The notes under the pieces were generated by a model. It made no database searches and was not told the DNA's origin. It saw nothing but the letters and a program-made list of their open reading frames with translations. The position numbers and the translations under genes were made by a program. Positions 9,580 through 21,911 of a stretch of DNA of 56,494 nucleotides are shown here, piece by piece (positions within the stretch are counted from its first letter, which is position 1; every line of letters begins with the position of its first letter). The stretch is from Zygnema cylindricum (Eukaryota > Streptophyta > Zygnematophyceae > Zygnematales > Zygnemataceae): positions 1 through 56,494 of the forward strand of contig JBBHKE010002014.1 of NCBI GenBank assembly GCA_037447655.1. The letters are read 5' to 3'.

Positions 9580-12500
9580 CTCTAGGGTACCAATCTTTAA
9601 TGGAACTGGCTTCATATACTGGGAAAGTATGATGATAGGAGCTCTATGCGAAAAAAGGTTTTGGGGGATAGTGAGTGGACGGTTGGGGCGTCCATCAAGT
9701 CTTGGAATTCCTCCAGGGTTTGGAGGAACCAGATTCACTAGGAAAGAGGATTCACCTTCAACGGAGGAAACAAAAGAAGGAGAGGTTGTAGACAAAGGAA
9801 AGGAGAAGGAGACGACCACACCAATAGCAACTGGTTCGACATTCTTGTCACCTATTCCGAGGATTGAGGAGAATGATACTGAAACCTGGGACTTCAACAA
9901 TATGGCCGCAAAGCACTTCATCCTACGCCATCTCACTCAAGGACTTGCGTGTCCTCATTTGCAGGTAGAAAGGGCATCCGATCTTTTGATGGCTCTCATA
10001 GAGATGTATCGAAGTCGTACGATTCAGCAACAACAGTTGGCTGATCAGAAAGTTAAGGAGTATTTAATCAAAGGGGAAAATATGTTGGATTTTTGCAATG
10101 AGCTTGCTACACTCTTCATGGAGCTAGAGAGTGCGGAAAAAGGTTTTAGTGAAAAAGAAAAGGTTAACTGTTTACTGATGAAGTTACCTGATGAGTTCGT
10201 AAACATAGTTTACCGTGTGCAGGACTTGCCTGACTCAAGGTGGATATGGAACTCAGTGGTAGGGATGAATCTCGTTCAAGAAAATACAATTGAGATCCGA
10301 AGGGGGGGAAAGAGTGGCCAAGCCTTGGCAACAGTGATTGATTTGAGGAACAGGGATTCCCGAAAACCGGTCGGAAACTATGGGGGTAGGAAGCTGAAAA
10401 AACAGGCCGACGAGTTCGAACCAAGGGCTCCCAAAGGTTTATGTCTTTTTTGTAAGAAACCGGGGCACTATATGGCAGTGTGCACTAAGCTAACCGAGCT
10501 TCTACTAAAGGAGGGGCAGACCGGTGGTACCCCGAGAGGAAAAAAAAAGGCCCTTGTCACACAGGTACTTGAGGCGGAATCTGAGGACGAGGACGATGAG
10601 CTCCTTTTGGATGAGGAGTTGGAGGCGAAAAACGAGGTCAAAATTCCACGAAGGAAGAAATGTGCTTACGGTGGATTAAAAGGTGAAGCAGGCTGGATCA
10701 TAGATTCAGGTGCCTCCATCCACATGTGTAAGGATAGGCACCTGTTCACTAAGATAAGAAAGATTCCCACTGTAGAGATACAGTACGGGGATGGGAGGAT
10801 AGTCACCACTACTCTTGTAGGATCGGTAGATCTGAAAGTGTTAGTAGAAGGAAAGACATCTATATTAACATTTTCCGATGTATTGTTTATTCCGGAGCTG
10901 AACAAAAATCTTATCTCTACATCAGTATTAGATAATAAGGGTTTTTTACTAGCACTAGGGAAGGAGTCTTTACTGCTAGTTTTGAGGAGGATGTCTATTT
11001 CATTGCTGAGAAAGGTAACCATGGGATGTTTAGGCTGATCTTAAGTAATGAAACGAAAAAACTTTATTATGTTGGTGTTCATGATATTATGATGTGGCAT
11101 AAGAGGCTTGGGCATGTGAATCTAGACAAGTTAAGAGAGATGAAAAAGATGGGAGTGGTGGAAGGGATTAAGTTTAGTGAGAGTGATAATATAAGTGATA
11201 AGAGTGGGTGTGCTCAAGGTAAAACACTCTGATTACCCTTTTCTAAAACAGCCACCTATAAAGGAGAATAAATTCTAGATCAAGTACACACAGATATTTG
11301 GGGACCGGCTAGAGTACCCTCACCGGGGGGGGAAGAGATTTATGATGACTATCACTGATGATTGGTCTCGGTATTCCCGAGTGTATTTTTTGAAAAACAA
11401 GTCCGACGCTCAGGATTGTTTTAGACAATATAAAGCATGGAGCCAAAAACTCCATGAAACTCCAATCAAGAGAATAAGGAGTGACAATGGTGGAGAGTAT
11501 ACTTCTAACCAGTTTGAGGATTTTCTGAGGGAAGATGGGGTCCAACACCAAAAGACAGTTCCACAAAAACCCGGAACAGAATGGGGTAGCTGAAAGGTTA
11601 AATAGAACACTAAGTGATAGTGCTAGAAGTATGTTGTCAGATAAGAAGATAGGAAAAAGGTTTTGGGCAGAAGCAATGAACTATGCTAATTACCTCAAAA
11701 ATAGAGTTCTTACTTCAGCTATAAAAGATCAAACACCTTATGAGAGATGGACAAGCCGGAAACCAGACATATCTCACTTAAAGGTTTTTGACAGTCAAGT
11801 ATTTAGTCTAGATACAGATCATTCTAATTGTAAGCTAGATCCTAAACGAAAATCGGGATACTTATTAGGATATGATGAGGATGTTAAATGATATAGAGTT
11901 TATGATCTAAAAACGGAAGATATAATCTTTGTAAAACATCTAGTAGTTATGGATGAAAGAAAGTCTGTGGATCCCTTCAAATATGCAAAGTCATTAAAAA
12001 TCAGATTTGAGTCAGAAAATTCCGATGACATTGGGCTTCCTAACTATCCAGGTTTTAGAGAAGATGACATTCTTGCAGGTACAAATCAGACTGAAAAGGA
12101 CTTGGCTGTGGAAACTCCAGTGACAACTCTACCCGAAGCGGAAGACGTGGTGGAAATTGATTCAGAATCAAAGGATAGGGGAGAAGCCGAGTTTGTTGGA
12201 AAGAATCCACGAGAACCATCTATTTCGGCCTCTGATTTGAAGGGGGGAAGGAGAAGTAGCAAAAGACTGCAAGAAAAACAGATTAATAACAAGGTAACTA
12301 AACTATCTCATCAAGATGAACCTCAAACTTATGGAGAGGCGATGACTTGTCCAGAAAAAAATCGGTGGAAGATAGCCATCAATGAGGAGATGGCCTCAAT
12401 TATGGCAGCCGATGCTTGGGAGCAGGTGGATTGTCCACCTAACCGAAAACCAATCGGTTGTAAGTGGGTTTTCAAATTAAAATTGAACCCAGATTACACA

Positions 12501-13902
12501 ATCGAGCGCTACAAGGCCCGACTAGTGGCAAAGGGATTTACACAAAAGGAGGGAATTGACTACGAGGAAACCTTTGCCCCGGTGGTCAGATTTCCCTCCG
12601 TCCGCATACTTCTCAGCCTAGCAGCAGCGGAAGACATGGAAGTGCACCAGATGGACATCAAAACAACCTTTTTGCATGGAGAATTGGAAGAGGAGATCTT
12701 CATGCGACAACCCGAAGGGTTTGTGGAAGAAGGAGAGGAGAGTAGGTATGCCGGCTGATTAAATCTCTTTATGGTTTGAAACAGGCGCCTCGACATGGAA
12801 TAAGAAGCTTGATGATTTTGTTACCGGTCTAGGATATATTCGGATCAGCTCAGATCACTCAATCTATGTTTTCGAAGATGAGGAAGGTTTTATATTTATT
12901 GCAATTTATGTTGATGATTTGCTTGTTTTAAGTAAATCAATGGAAAAAATTAATAAACTGAAAACCGATCTTAAGGGGAGATTTGAAATGAAGGATATGG
13001 GGGAAGCAAAATATATTTTGGGAATTCAAGTAGAGAGAGACCTAAAAAGAAAAATTATAAGATTGACTCAAAAGGAAGCAATAGGGAACATGCTTGAAAA
13101 ATTTCAAATGGATAAAGCTAATAGTTGTACAACTCCAATGGAATTGAAGAAGGGAAGTGAGGGGAGTGAGGAAGAAGGAGTCATAGTCTTAGACGAGGAA
13201 TTATCTCCTGAAGAACAGAAGTTCATGCAGACTATTCCTTACAGGCAAGTAGTGGGAAGTCTAATCTATTTTATGAATTGTACCCGGCGGGATTTAGCTG
13301 CAGCTGTAGGAGTGCTGAGTAGAAGTCTAAATGCTCCCACTAAGAAGGATTGGGAGGCAGCTAAGAGAGTCCTTAGATACTTGGTAGGAACTAGAGATCT
13401 ATGGTTGCATTTGGGTGGGGAGAATACTGACATCACTACTTGGAGTGATGCCAGTTATGGTGATGCTCCGATGAGGAGATGTACTTCTGGATATGTATTA
13501 TATGTGGGTGATGGGGCTTGCTGTTGGAGTAGCAAACAGCAAAAGGTTATTGCTCAGTCCACCATGGAGGCTGAGTATATGGCCTCTTGCTCTGCTGTAA
13601 AAGAATTGATGTGGGTCAAGTCTTTGCTTGGTGAGCTTGGTCACCTTAAGAGTGGTGTGCAGAAAATATTTTGTGATAATCAGGCAGCAATCGCTATTTC
13701 TGCCAATCCTAAACACCATTTTAAAGCCAAACACATGGACATCAGACTCAGCTTTGTTAGAGAGAAAGTAGAAAACAAAATAATCAGTTTAGAGTACAGA
13801 CCAGATAGTGAGATGGTAGCAGATATGATGACCAAACCTGTGCCTTCCCCTAAACTAATTTTTTGCAGGGAGAAGTGTGGTCTGAAATTAAAGATTGACT
13901 AG
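9569..13902 (+). pseudogene. Copia element C gag-pol (frame-broken)
   Basis: This polyprotein gene starts at the ATG inside the primer site. Gag and protease are open to 11038. They include a CCHC zinc knuckle (CLFCKKPGHYMAVC) near 10441-10482 and the protease motif DSGAS at 10703. The GAG-pre-integrase (WHKRLGH) is cut by a stop at 11230. Integrase shows TDIWGP, SDNGGEY and NGVAERLNRT, with a frameshift in the G-run near 11330, another near 11575 and a stop at 11889. Reverse transcriptase shows KARLVAKGF, the EGIDYEETFAPVV region and YVDD at 12906-12917, with frameshifts near 12745 and 12790. RNase H, ending in the VADMMTK block, stops at 13902. All catalytic motifs are still recognisable, which suggests fairly recent decay. 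Confidence 0.9.
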
Positions 13903-13915
13903 AAAATAAGGGGAG
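13903..13915 (+). other. Polypurine tract of element C
   Basis: GAAAATAAGGGGAG lies between the pol stop and the 3' LTR, the position where plus-strand DNA synthesis is primed in LTR retroelements. Confidence 0.75.
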
Positions 13916-14963
13916 TGTAGAAACTAATGGTTTTATTAGTATTTTCTAGGTCTGAAAAGAAATATAGAAGTCGAGGCAGTCTATCTCTAGCTTCTCTCTC
14001 CAACTCTCAAACTTGTCGCAGTCACTGAGAAATTGGAGAGGAAGCTAAAGCCATGGCTACCTTGGCTATCCTGAGGTTTACGGGAATTTTATGGTAGGGT
14101 TTATTTATTTAATTAAAAGGTATGTGCCGGCGGCAGGATTTGATCCATGTACCTACCGGCCGGCAGTTAGAAATAGCCGGTAGCCTTAGCCGTTAAGTCT
14201 AGCAGTAGTGTTACATAGTATATAGTTTGATATTTATTTAAATATGTATACGTGCGATAAATCATTTAACTGATATGAATTACGGGATACATAGATCCAG
14301 TAATATATAATGTACGACTTACGGTACGGACAAAAATCAGTACCGCGCATTTGTTTCGTAAATGAAACAAATACCGCGCATGTATTTATTACGGCTACGA
14401 TTAAAGCCGAATTTAATCGGACGGCCGCGATTAGCGCCGAGATCGCGGAGGAAGATTTCGGCGGTTTGTGGCCATCGCCACATCGGATGACGCGTGGCAA
14501 AATTCCGTTGGATTGTGGAAAATCCGGAGATTATGGCACCGAATCCGGATTTGACATGTGTCGACATTTTGGCCATGTCGTACAATGTCCGTACATAAAG
14601 TACACCGGCAGCTGTACTTTTGCGTACGGAACTCAATTCTGATTGGTTCTGTACATCAGTAGATAGAGTCTGTGAGAGAGATAGGACTTAGAAAAATTAG
14701 AAGATAGGACCCCCTCTCCCAGAGAGCTTTTGTACAAAAGGTAAACTTTGACCCTCCATAACTTACTGCTCAGGGGAGCAAATTCAGAGATTCTTTTAGC
14801 TATCGACTCAGGGGAGTCTTATCTTCAGAGGGGTGAAGTTGGTCAGAGTTTTTGTCTGCCAGGGTGGCAGTTATTTTTGCTTAAACACAAAGGGGTCAGG
14901 ATTATCCTAGAGGCCTCTTGGAAGCTGTCCACTCTGAGGACTTATGGAGGTCTCAGAGTTTCA
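13916..14963 (+). repeat. 3' LTR of element C
   Basis: 1048 bp, TGTAG...TTTCA, paired with 8516-9564. GATTT follows directly as the target duplication, and the interrupted hAT-derived repeat resumes after it. Confidence 0.95.
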
Positions 14964-14968
14964 GATTT

Positions 14969-15013
14969 CTCACGACTAACCATACCCGCCGTAACCGAAA
15001 TAGTATAAAATTA
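14969..15013. repeat. Right remnant of the hAT-derived repeat interrupted by C
   Basis: The sequence CTCACGACTAACC...AAAATTA matches 16857-16904 of the hAT element and continues the copy that begins at 8355. It then stops matching, and no terminal repeat follows. Confidence 0.7.
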
Positions 15014-15047
15014 CAACGCTCATTGTTATTAGCATTAAGCATTTATT

Positions 15048-15300
15048 ACACCGCAAATTGTAATTATCGTAAATAAATAATTAATGTTATCCATTCTAAT
15101 TTAGTTTTTTTTTCGGTTTTTCAAAAAAAAAATTACTCTTGTTTATCAATAACTTTAATTAGGTTTCTGTCTGTAATAATTATCCGTTTTGAATATCTTT
15201 TAGGTACACATACAGAGTTTGACAAACGTACAGTTTCACGTCATTATGACGTTTTCATTACGCGGTTTGTGAAAACGCAGTTACATCATAACGGGATGTA
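15048..15300. repeat. Partial TA-flanked MITE
   Basis: It begins with the family terminus CACCGCAAATTGTAATTA and matches, in reverse, the element at 21088-21616. The match includes the palindrome ACGTCATTATGACGT at about 15239. The other terminus was not found, so the copy is truncated near 15300. Confidence 0.6.
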
Positions 15301-15850
15301 TTTTTTTTTTGTATTGACAACCTTTTTTTGATGGATTACCCGTTTGCACCTTTGTATGTTAGAAGTCATTATTTTGCGATTTTTGAGGATGCTTGTAAAA
15401 ATGTCGATAACTTTTTTTTTCTTTTTTTTAGGAGATGAAAATGGGCTCATTAATGTAGTTTGAATTTAGTTTGATTTTTTAGTGTGCGAGTTTGTCAAAT
15501 GGAAAATTTGTCGTACATAATATACCCAAAAACCCTAAAAAAAAACCTAAAAAATTGTATAGTTAGGTGGAGAATGAGTAGGCCAATAATGAGTTGTTGA
15601 AAAGAAATCATAGCAATTATTTTGTCTTTTTCCTCCGTCCTTAACATTTGTTCGCAAAAATGGACCCAATTACAGCTGACCGTTACTCTAATAAGTGGAC
15701 GTTTTGGACTTTTTGTATCTCCCATAAAAGTACATTGGATATTGTTATTAGAGTTAAACATTTTCTCGGTCAGTCAAAGGCGTTAAGCTTTGTAGGTTTT
15801 GATCTACCCTTAGTTTTTTTTCTTAGGTAAGAAATGGAAATGCACACCTT
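15301..15850. other. Unassigned AT-rich intergenic sequence
   Basis: Long T runs and no convincing gene. Open frames here are short and show no recognisable motif. Confidence 0.6.
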
Positions 15851-16058
15851 GTATTGCTATTATTTTTAATATTTTTGTCGCCACATAAAACTTTTTTTCT
15901 TAGAACACACTTGTCCGATTTTCAGATGGAGACCGCAAATCGGAAGGTGGGAATCTTGCCTTTCAATCACAACTGTCAAGATCTGTAATCCGATAAGTGT
16001 GCACGGAGTAAAGATGTTTTGAGTGGCAAAAAATATTAACACTAATAGCGATACACAG
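15851..16058. repeat. Small foldback MITE, copy 1
   Basis: This about 208-bp sequence matches, in reverse orientation, the 218-bp element at 26221-26438. Shared features are the GCCAC-TAAAAC block, the ACACACTTGTC block and a GTGTGCACGGAG-TAAAGATGTTTTGAGTGGC inverted partner. Its termini are degenerate (GCTATTATT... and ...ACTAATAGCGATACACAG). Confidence 0.55.
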
Positions 16059-16687
16059 TGTACCGTTCTTACCTCTCGATCGCGATTTCACAACTGAAAA
16101 TAGGAAAAAAAGTGATGAAAAAAAGTACTTTGACTGCCCCAAAAAAGTCTAACGATAAAAAGGATGGGCATTGTAGTGGTGTATAAAAACCTTTTGTCAA
16201 TGATGGATATGTACCTTCTTTTATTAATCTACCGACAATCAATATATTAGGTGAATAAGGAGAATATTGCGATATATGTTCTGTTTTATCGGTCCAATAT
16301 GCTGACAGAAAATTATTGCAAAAACTGATGGGGTTTTTAGTACTGGTGTATCGGTAGTTTCTGGCCGATAACCGATGTGTACCTTTTTTTGACCTACCGA
16401 TAATCGATACATCGTTTCGGTATATCGGTAACATGAATTACCAATATATCAAGAAGAAAACCCGAAAATAATCGGGCCGATAACTATCGCGATAGCTGTA
16501 CGGTATAAACCGTACATGTGAACTGTTTTTTTCACGGACCGAATTGTAAAACCACCCCCGTTCGATGGTCAATAATTTTTTGTTCCTGTAGTTCTCAACT
16601 GATAAATCGCCCCTCTCACCGACAGCAATGACGATATATCGGTTGTCAGATTTATCGCGCTGGGAACTTTACCAATACACAACAGTA
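16059..16687. other. Unassigned sequence with repeated ATCGGTA-type words
   Basis: No gene is seen. Motifs such as CCGATAA and TATCGGTA recur in both orientations, as they do at 33420-33560 and 35220-35410, which suggests remnants of another repeat family. Its ends could not be defined. Confidence 0.4.
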
Positions 16688-16939
16688 CCAAAAAGCAGAG
16701 GTCGCAAAAGTCAAAATTTTAAAAAACCGAAACCGACCGTTTCTTTTTTTCAAAATCTGAGTAACCGACGCCCGACCGGGTTATGTCACGCTCCAAAATT
16801 GTTAACCGTTAACCGACCGGCGTTTACGAAAATAAAAGTTAACCGAAACTCGATTTCTCGCGACTAACCGTGACCGCCCGTAACCGAAAAAGTACAAAAT
16901 TAATTAATCTACGACGTATGAATAAGCCAATAATTACGA

Positions 16940-17172
16940 TTTGTCGCGTTCCCTAAGATTTGCGAAATGATTAGTGTTACTACAGTGTTAGATTTGCGAC
17001 GCTTTGTCGCGTTCCCTAAGATTTGCGAAATGATTAGTGTTACTACAGTGTTAGATTTGTGACGCTTTGTCGCGTTCCCTAAGATATTCAAAATGAATAG
17101 TGTTACTACAATGTCAGATTTGCGACGCTTTGTCGCGTTCCCTAAGATTTGCAAAATGAATAGTGCTACAGT
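16940..17172. repeat. 63-bp tandem array inside the hAT element
   Basis: Four units start at 16940, 17003, 17066 and 17129, each beginning TTTGTCGCGTTCCCTAAGAT; the last is incomplete. A single diverged relative of the unit lies at about 20741-20820, near the other end of the same element. Confidence 0.9.
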
Positions 17173-17312
17173 AAATAAATAATTATTGTTATCAATTCTA
17201 ATTTATATTTTTTTGTTTTTTCAAACAAAAGTTTTACTCTAGTTTATCAATAACTCTAATTTGGGTTTCTGTCCGTAATAATTCGCGGTGTGGTGTTAAT
17301 GGAAAATTATGA
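17165..17312. repeat. MITE fragment inside the hAT element
   Basis: This matches 15055-15180 and ends TAATTCGCGGTGTGGTG, close to the TA-flanked MITE terminus. The left terminus is absent; the tandem array abuts it. Confidence 0.5.
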
Positions 17313-18110
17313 TTAATAATACTATTTAATGCAAGGAGACGTGGCAGGTTATAGTCCACGTATTTAAATAATGTTGTTAGCTATAGTTTGTGATTTTTGA
17401 CTATAAGTAGTAGCGACTTATTAATACTAATAACAATGAGTGGTGTAGTGGAACATCTCCCTTTGCAAAAAAACAGCTCGTGTACCTCTTTTTTTTACTA
17501 TTTTGTCTTTTTGCAATCTCCCTTTACGAATAATTTTTTTCCTCGACAATTACCTCCTTCAAGAGATTTGTTCCTAATTTTGCATGTAACTCTTAGATTA
17601 ATGCTTAAACCCTTATACTAATGTTTATTCTCTTGCAAATCTATTTTTTTCGCTACAATTTTCGGACGGTTTTTCTTCGCATACGATACTATGTTATGAA
17701 TTATGCAAAAAAGGTAAAGTTTCAATTATGTATGTTTAAAAAAAATCATAGTTTTTCACATAGAAAATTAACTGACAAGAAACACATTGTGATGAGCAAA
17801 AAAAACAAAAAATATTTTGTAGTATCAAATATATAAAAAAATCAAATCACAACCTCATCCTATCTTCGACTCTATTATACAAATTATCAATCTCAAACTT
17901 AAAAATTACACAAAATCTATAAATCTAAAAGAGGTATAAACATTGCACTTTGGTAATTTGGTAAAAATAAGCAATCCAGTTTAAAAACAAAAAGCAAAAT
18001 AACACTAGAAAAATTGTGAAATACAACAAAAATTTCAAAGGAAAAAAATAAAAAAAGATAACTAATACTAAAAAAATAACAATAATTAGAAAACAAAACA
18101 AAATAAAAAA

Positions 18111-20374
18111 CTATGCATTTAAAAGATCTCGGTTAGATCTAACACACAAAAGATCACTAACAATTGAAGCCGCTAGTGAGCTCCTCTTATTTGTTATCGT
18201 GTTCCCGACATCCGAAAAATTGCATTCGGACATGGAGCTAGAAGCCGGAATAGCTAGAATAGATCTAGCAACACCAGCTAGAATAGGAAATCCTCCATCT
18301 TTCGCACGTACATGTGATTTTTTTTCCACCATTCAAGTATGTTAAAATTGAATCTTTCGTCGTTGGTTAATTTTAAATCAAAATAACGTTTCAATTCGTC
18401 ACTAACGAGCGGTTTTTTGTCGGTGGTAATAAAAACCTCATTTTCGTCATGGCTCTCACCAAAAAAATTGTGGAAACCGTTCATACTTTGCGATGTTTTT
18501 CATTTTTTTGTGATACGTTGAGGACAACCGAAATCAACGTCATCACCGAGGTCGTTTGCGAGTTCTCGAAGTTTGACCCTCGCGCTTTCGATTTCGGTTT
18601 TCGATACCCCAATTATTTCAAGCTTTTGTTTTTGTCGGGGATCTAAGAAAGCCGCGACAATATGATACTCATGAAGGCCCCACTTCGGTAGTGCAAGTTT
18701 CATAAAAAGTTCTTTCAATTTTTGCAAGTTTGCGGAATCGGCCGGGCATTCTTTTTCACCATCATTGTAAGATGTTTTTCTTATCTTACAATGGTTATGG
18801 AGAGACGATAGTTCAAACAAAACCAAATGTAGAGTTGGTTCTTTGAATTTTTCCAACTTTTAGGGTCGCTTCTTGAAACCTTTCAAAAAATCGTATACGT
18901 TTGGTAAGGTGAGTCTTATCGTTACAAGCAAAAAGTATCAATTTATTTTTTGCTTGAGCGATTGGTCATGTCTCATTGAATGCATCGTAAATACTCTTAA
19001 GCATTCGGAGCAAAAAATTCCATCGCGTTGCGTTTTCTTGTTTTAAAGTGTTTTTCAAAATATTTTGTAAATTACTATGTTTGAAAAACGTGACCAACGA
19101 TTTACACGCGTCAATTAGATCAAACAAGTCAGGAACTTCCACATCGTATTTGTATTTTTTGGAAGTTCCGCTCTTGTTCAAAATCGTTGTCACAATTGTA
19201 GCAATTTTATGGTCCGCGCAAGTTATCCAAGTAAACATACTCGGTAGACCTTCAGCCGCACACATGTTAGAGCCACTGTCGGTAACAACAACACAACAAC
19301 TTTCCAAAACATCAAAATTGGACATTTCAAAATTGGTCAAACAATTTTTGAAAGCCACTAAAACATTTTCCACGGTATGTTTTTCCTCTGGAAAATGATC
19401 GACTTGAAGCGTACGTGCATGAAGTTTAAATTCTTTGTCAATAAATGAGTGGTTACTGACATGAATGAGGTTTTTTTATTGTCTCGGTCCAGAGATCGGT
19501 CGTAAATGTGACAAAAATATTATTATCAATATTTTCTTTAAGTTTTGGGATGATCAAACTACGAATATCTTTGGCAGAAGATATACTGTATTTTTTACGC
19601 TATTGACGGACTGGAGTAGTTGGTCGATGTCAGCACTTTTGTTGGACGAAACACCAACATCAAATAATGCTTGACAAAATGCTTGAAAACCTGGGAAAAA
19701 AAAAACAATAAGAAAATATCATACAATTGCTAATCATGATCAATAAATAAGGTTTATACCAAAACAACATCAAATAATAATACCAAATAATACCAAACCA
19801 AATAATAATTAAAAAACAAAAAAAAACGTACGAATATAATTATAGATAAAAAAAATAGTGATGAAGCTCAAAAATATAAATTTATTAACAAAACAAGTTA
19901 GAACGACATATACATTAAAGCCATCCTAAATGGAATTCAAAATAAATCATACCTGAACCTTCGACCATCGAAAATGGTCGAAGGTCCTCGCAACACATCA
20001 ACGCCACCATTTTCGCAAAAAAAAATTGGACACTCTTTTATCGCCTCCGTTTTTGAAAGAAACTTATGGAGAAGTCCTCTAAAACTATCCGTGTCGGCCA
20101 AAGGTGAACATGAGTGAGTGTTAATTGTTGAAGTACCGTTTGTTGGCTTGTATTGATAAACTATGAAACATGTATTACAAGCCACAAAACCTCCCCCCTT
20201 TATCATGTATTTGTTTGATGTTTTAGTTTCATATACATGTTTAAATTTTTTCCAACAACTTGAAGTTGCCCTGCTTTCTTTCACTCGGTAATACTGAGCA
20301 ATTTCACCATTTTTTAATTTTTGAAGTTCGTTTTGGATTATAGTTTTAAGAGAAGCGAGAATGCTTTTCTCCAT
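18111..20374 (-). pseudogene. hAT transposase (degenerate, one intron)
   Basis: This transposase would cut and paste the surrounding element. Read right to left, a first exon (20374 to about 19950) encodes a BED-type zinc finger, with CNTC and an H-x4-C pair around the YKPTNGTS block. An AT-rich intron ends at a CCCAG acceptor near 19693. Next come FCQALFDVG, then the RNase H-like core with TTDLWT (about 19500) and VVTDSGSN (about 19280). The conserved RWNFLLRML block (about 19010) and KW-HEYHIVAAFLDPRQKQKL (about 18640) follow. The hAT dimerisation domain at the C-terminus shows ILEWWKK, AIPASSSMSECNFS and NKRS. The frame shifts at about 19580, in the A/T run near 19475, and in the A-run of the WWKK block near 18320, plus breaks around 18860-18960. 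It is therefore not functional as it stands. Confidence 0.9.
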
Positions 20375-21085
20375 TTTGGTGTATGACTAGGTTTTGTTTG
20401 AATTGTGGTCAAGTTTCTCTAACTTAAATAGCAATTCAATTTATCGATTTATTGTTTGAAATATGTGAGTAAGCTAATATTTAGGATTTGTTGTGGGAAA
20501 TTGACGTAATAATTTGATCTCCGCTGATTTATGAACTAGTAATTACTACATGTCGCATGACATTTACATAATAATATTATATATTTGGGGAACACGGTAT
20601 AAAACGCATAATTAGCACTTTGCAATAATGTACAATCTATGGGTAAGCCAATAATTACGATCTGTCACGTGATATTGACATAATAATTTGACATATTTTG
20701 GAAACACCGCATAAAGTGCATAATTAACACTTTACAATAGATTACGATTTGCGGCCCTTATCTTTTAGTAAGATTCGCGAAATGAATAGTATTAGTACCG
20801 TGTCAGATTTGCGACGCTAATCATGATGTCACGTACTTCCACGATACCAAGAGTACAAAATACAATAATGTTGGATAGTATGGACAGTACAAATATTTCA
20901 TTTTTTTTTCGTTTTTTGTTTAACCGACCGTAACCGATTTTTTGTTTCTGTGAATCAACCGCCCGAATCTGCCCGACCCCCCAAATTTGGCAATCGAATC
21001 CGTTCCGCAACCGGCGCGGGCGGTCGGTTAACGGTCGGTCACGGTTTCGGTTGATCGTTTGCGACCTCTGCCAAAAAGCATGCAT

Positions 21086-21618
21086 ATTACATCGCGAATT
21101 GTAATTAGAGTTATGTACACTAATTCCGTCACCCCCAATTTTGGCTCTCTCACCCTAAATAGAGTACACAATTTTAATTAATTCTTTACATTATTTAATG
21201 TAATTTTTGACCCAGCGTTAATAACTCTAATGTAGTGCCTTTTTAAATAGTGTGGCGTACGGTCGGTGTCTGACCGTTCAAAATTGTACTTTATTAACCA
21301 AAAAGGTACAAAAAATGATTTAATACAGGTCGTTATCATGTAATTGTGTTTACACAAACCGCGTAGTGCAAACGTCATAATGACGTGAAACTGTACGTTT
21401 TGTCAGATTCTGTATGTTAACCTAATTTACAGCTAAGATATCAGCGCGGATAATTAGTACGGAAAGAAACCCAAATTAAAGTTATTGATAAATTAGAGTA
21501 ACATTTGTTTTTTGAAAAAAAATGATTACACAAATTAGAGTTAATAACTCTAATATTCTTTTTTCATTTTTTTACTCTAATTATTTCTTTACTCTAATTA
21601 CGATTCGCAGTGCAGTGT
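21086..21618. repeat. TA-flanked MITE
   Basis: Ends are CATCGCGAATTGTAATTAGAG on the left and ACTCTAATTACGATTCGCAGTG on the right, the shared terminal repeat of the family in slightly decayed form. It contains the word ACGTCATTATGACGT-like block near 21376. About 530 bp, non-coding. Confidence 0.7.
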
Positions 21619-21911
21619 TTAAGTAACCAGTTTAATATAATTTACGTTAAGAAATGGGCGGAATGCTCCTTGTAGTCGTTAAAAGAACCTTAATAGTTAA
21701 CCTTAATATTAAGAACCTAAATTATTAGTGCAAAAGTGTTAAAACGTTTTGAGCACAGACTAGGTTTCTTACGAGTTGGCCCGGTTGGTGACAGTAATGT
21801 ACGGTTTTTTACTGGTTGTACAAATGACAAAAAAACCCAAAACATGTTTATAGACCCGACGTCCGCGCGGCGCGGCGCGTCGTAAAACGAAATGAATGTG
21901 CGACGACAGTA

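Larger units (their letters stand above)
8516..14963 (+). mobile_element. Ty1/Copia LTR retrotransposon C (full-length, inactive)
   Basis: The element is 6448 bp long with two LTRs of about 1048 bp that start TGTAG and end TTTCA. It is flanked by the 5-bp target duplication GATTT at 8511-8515 and 14964-14968. The primer site directly follows the 5' LTR and a purine tract directly precedes the 3' LTR. The single gag-pol region has the Copia order, with integrase before reverse transcriptase. It inserted into a hAT-derived repeat, whose two halves can be read on either side. LTR differences are few over the last two thirds but numerous in the first third, so age estimates from LTR identity would depend on the segment used. 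Stops and frameshifts in pol make it non-autonomous. Confidence 0.95.
16688..21078. mobile_element. hAT-superfamily DNA transposon with 8-bp target duplication
   Basis: The element proper is 16696-21070 (4375 bp). It starts CAGAGGTCGCAAA and ends with the exact inverse TTTGCGACCTCTG. The target duplication CCAAAAAG stands at 16688-16695 and 21071-21078. Subterminal regions on both sides are rich in ACCGAAACCG and ACCGACCG words, plausible transposase-binding sites. It encodes a decayed hAT transposase on the minus strand (18111-20374). A 63-bp tandem array and part of a TA-flanked MITE lie in its left third. Intact ends and target duplication fit the 8-bp hAT rule, so the identification is firm, though the gene is broken. 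Confidence 0.95.

Noticed and set aside
16940-17172. CRISPR-like array
   Set aside because: Units are contiguous 63-bp tandem copies without unique spacers, in a plant genome and inside a transposon.
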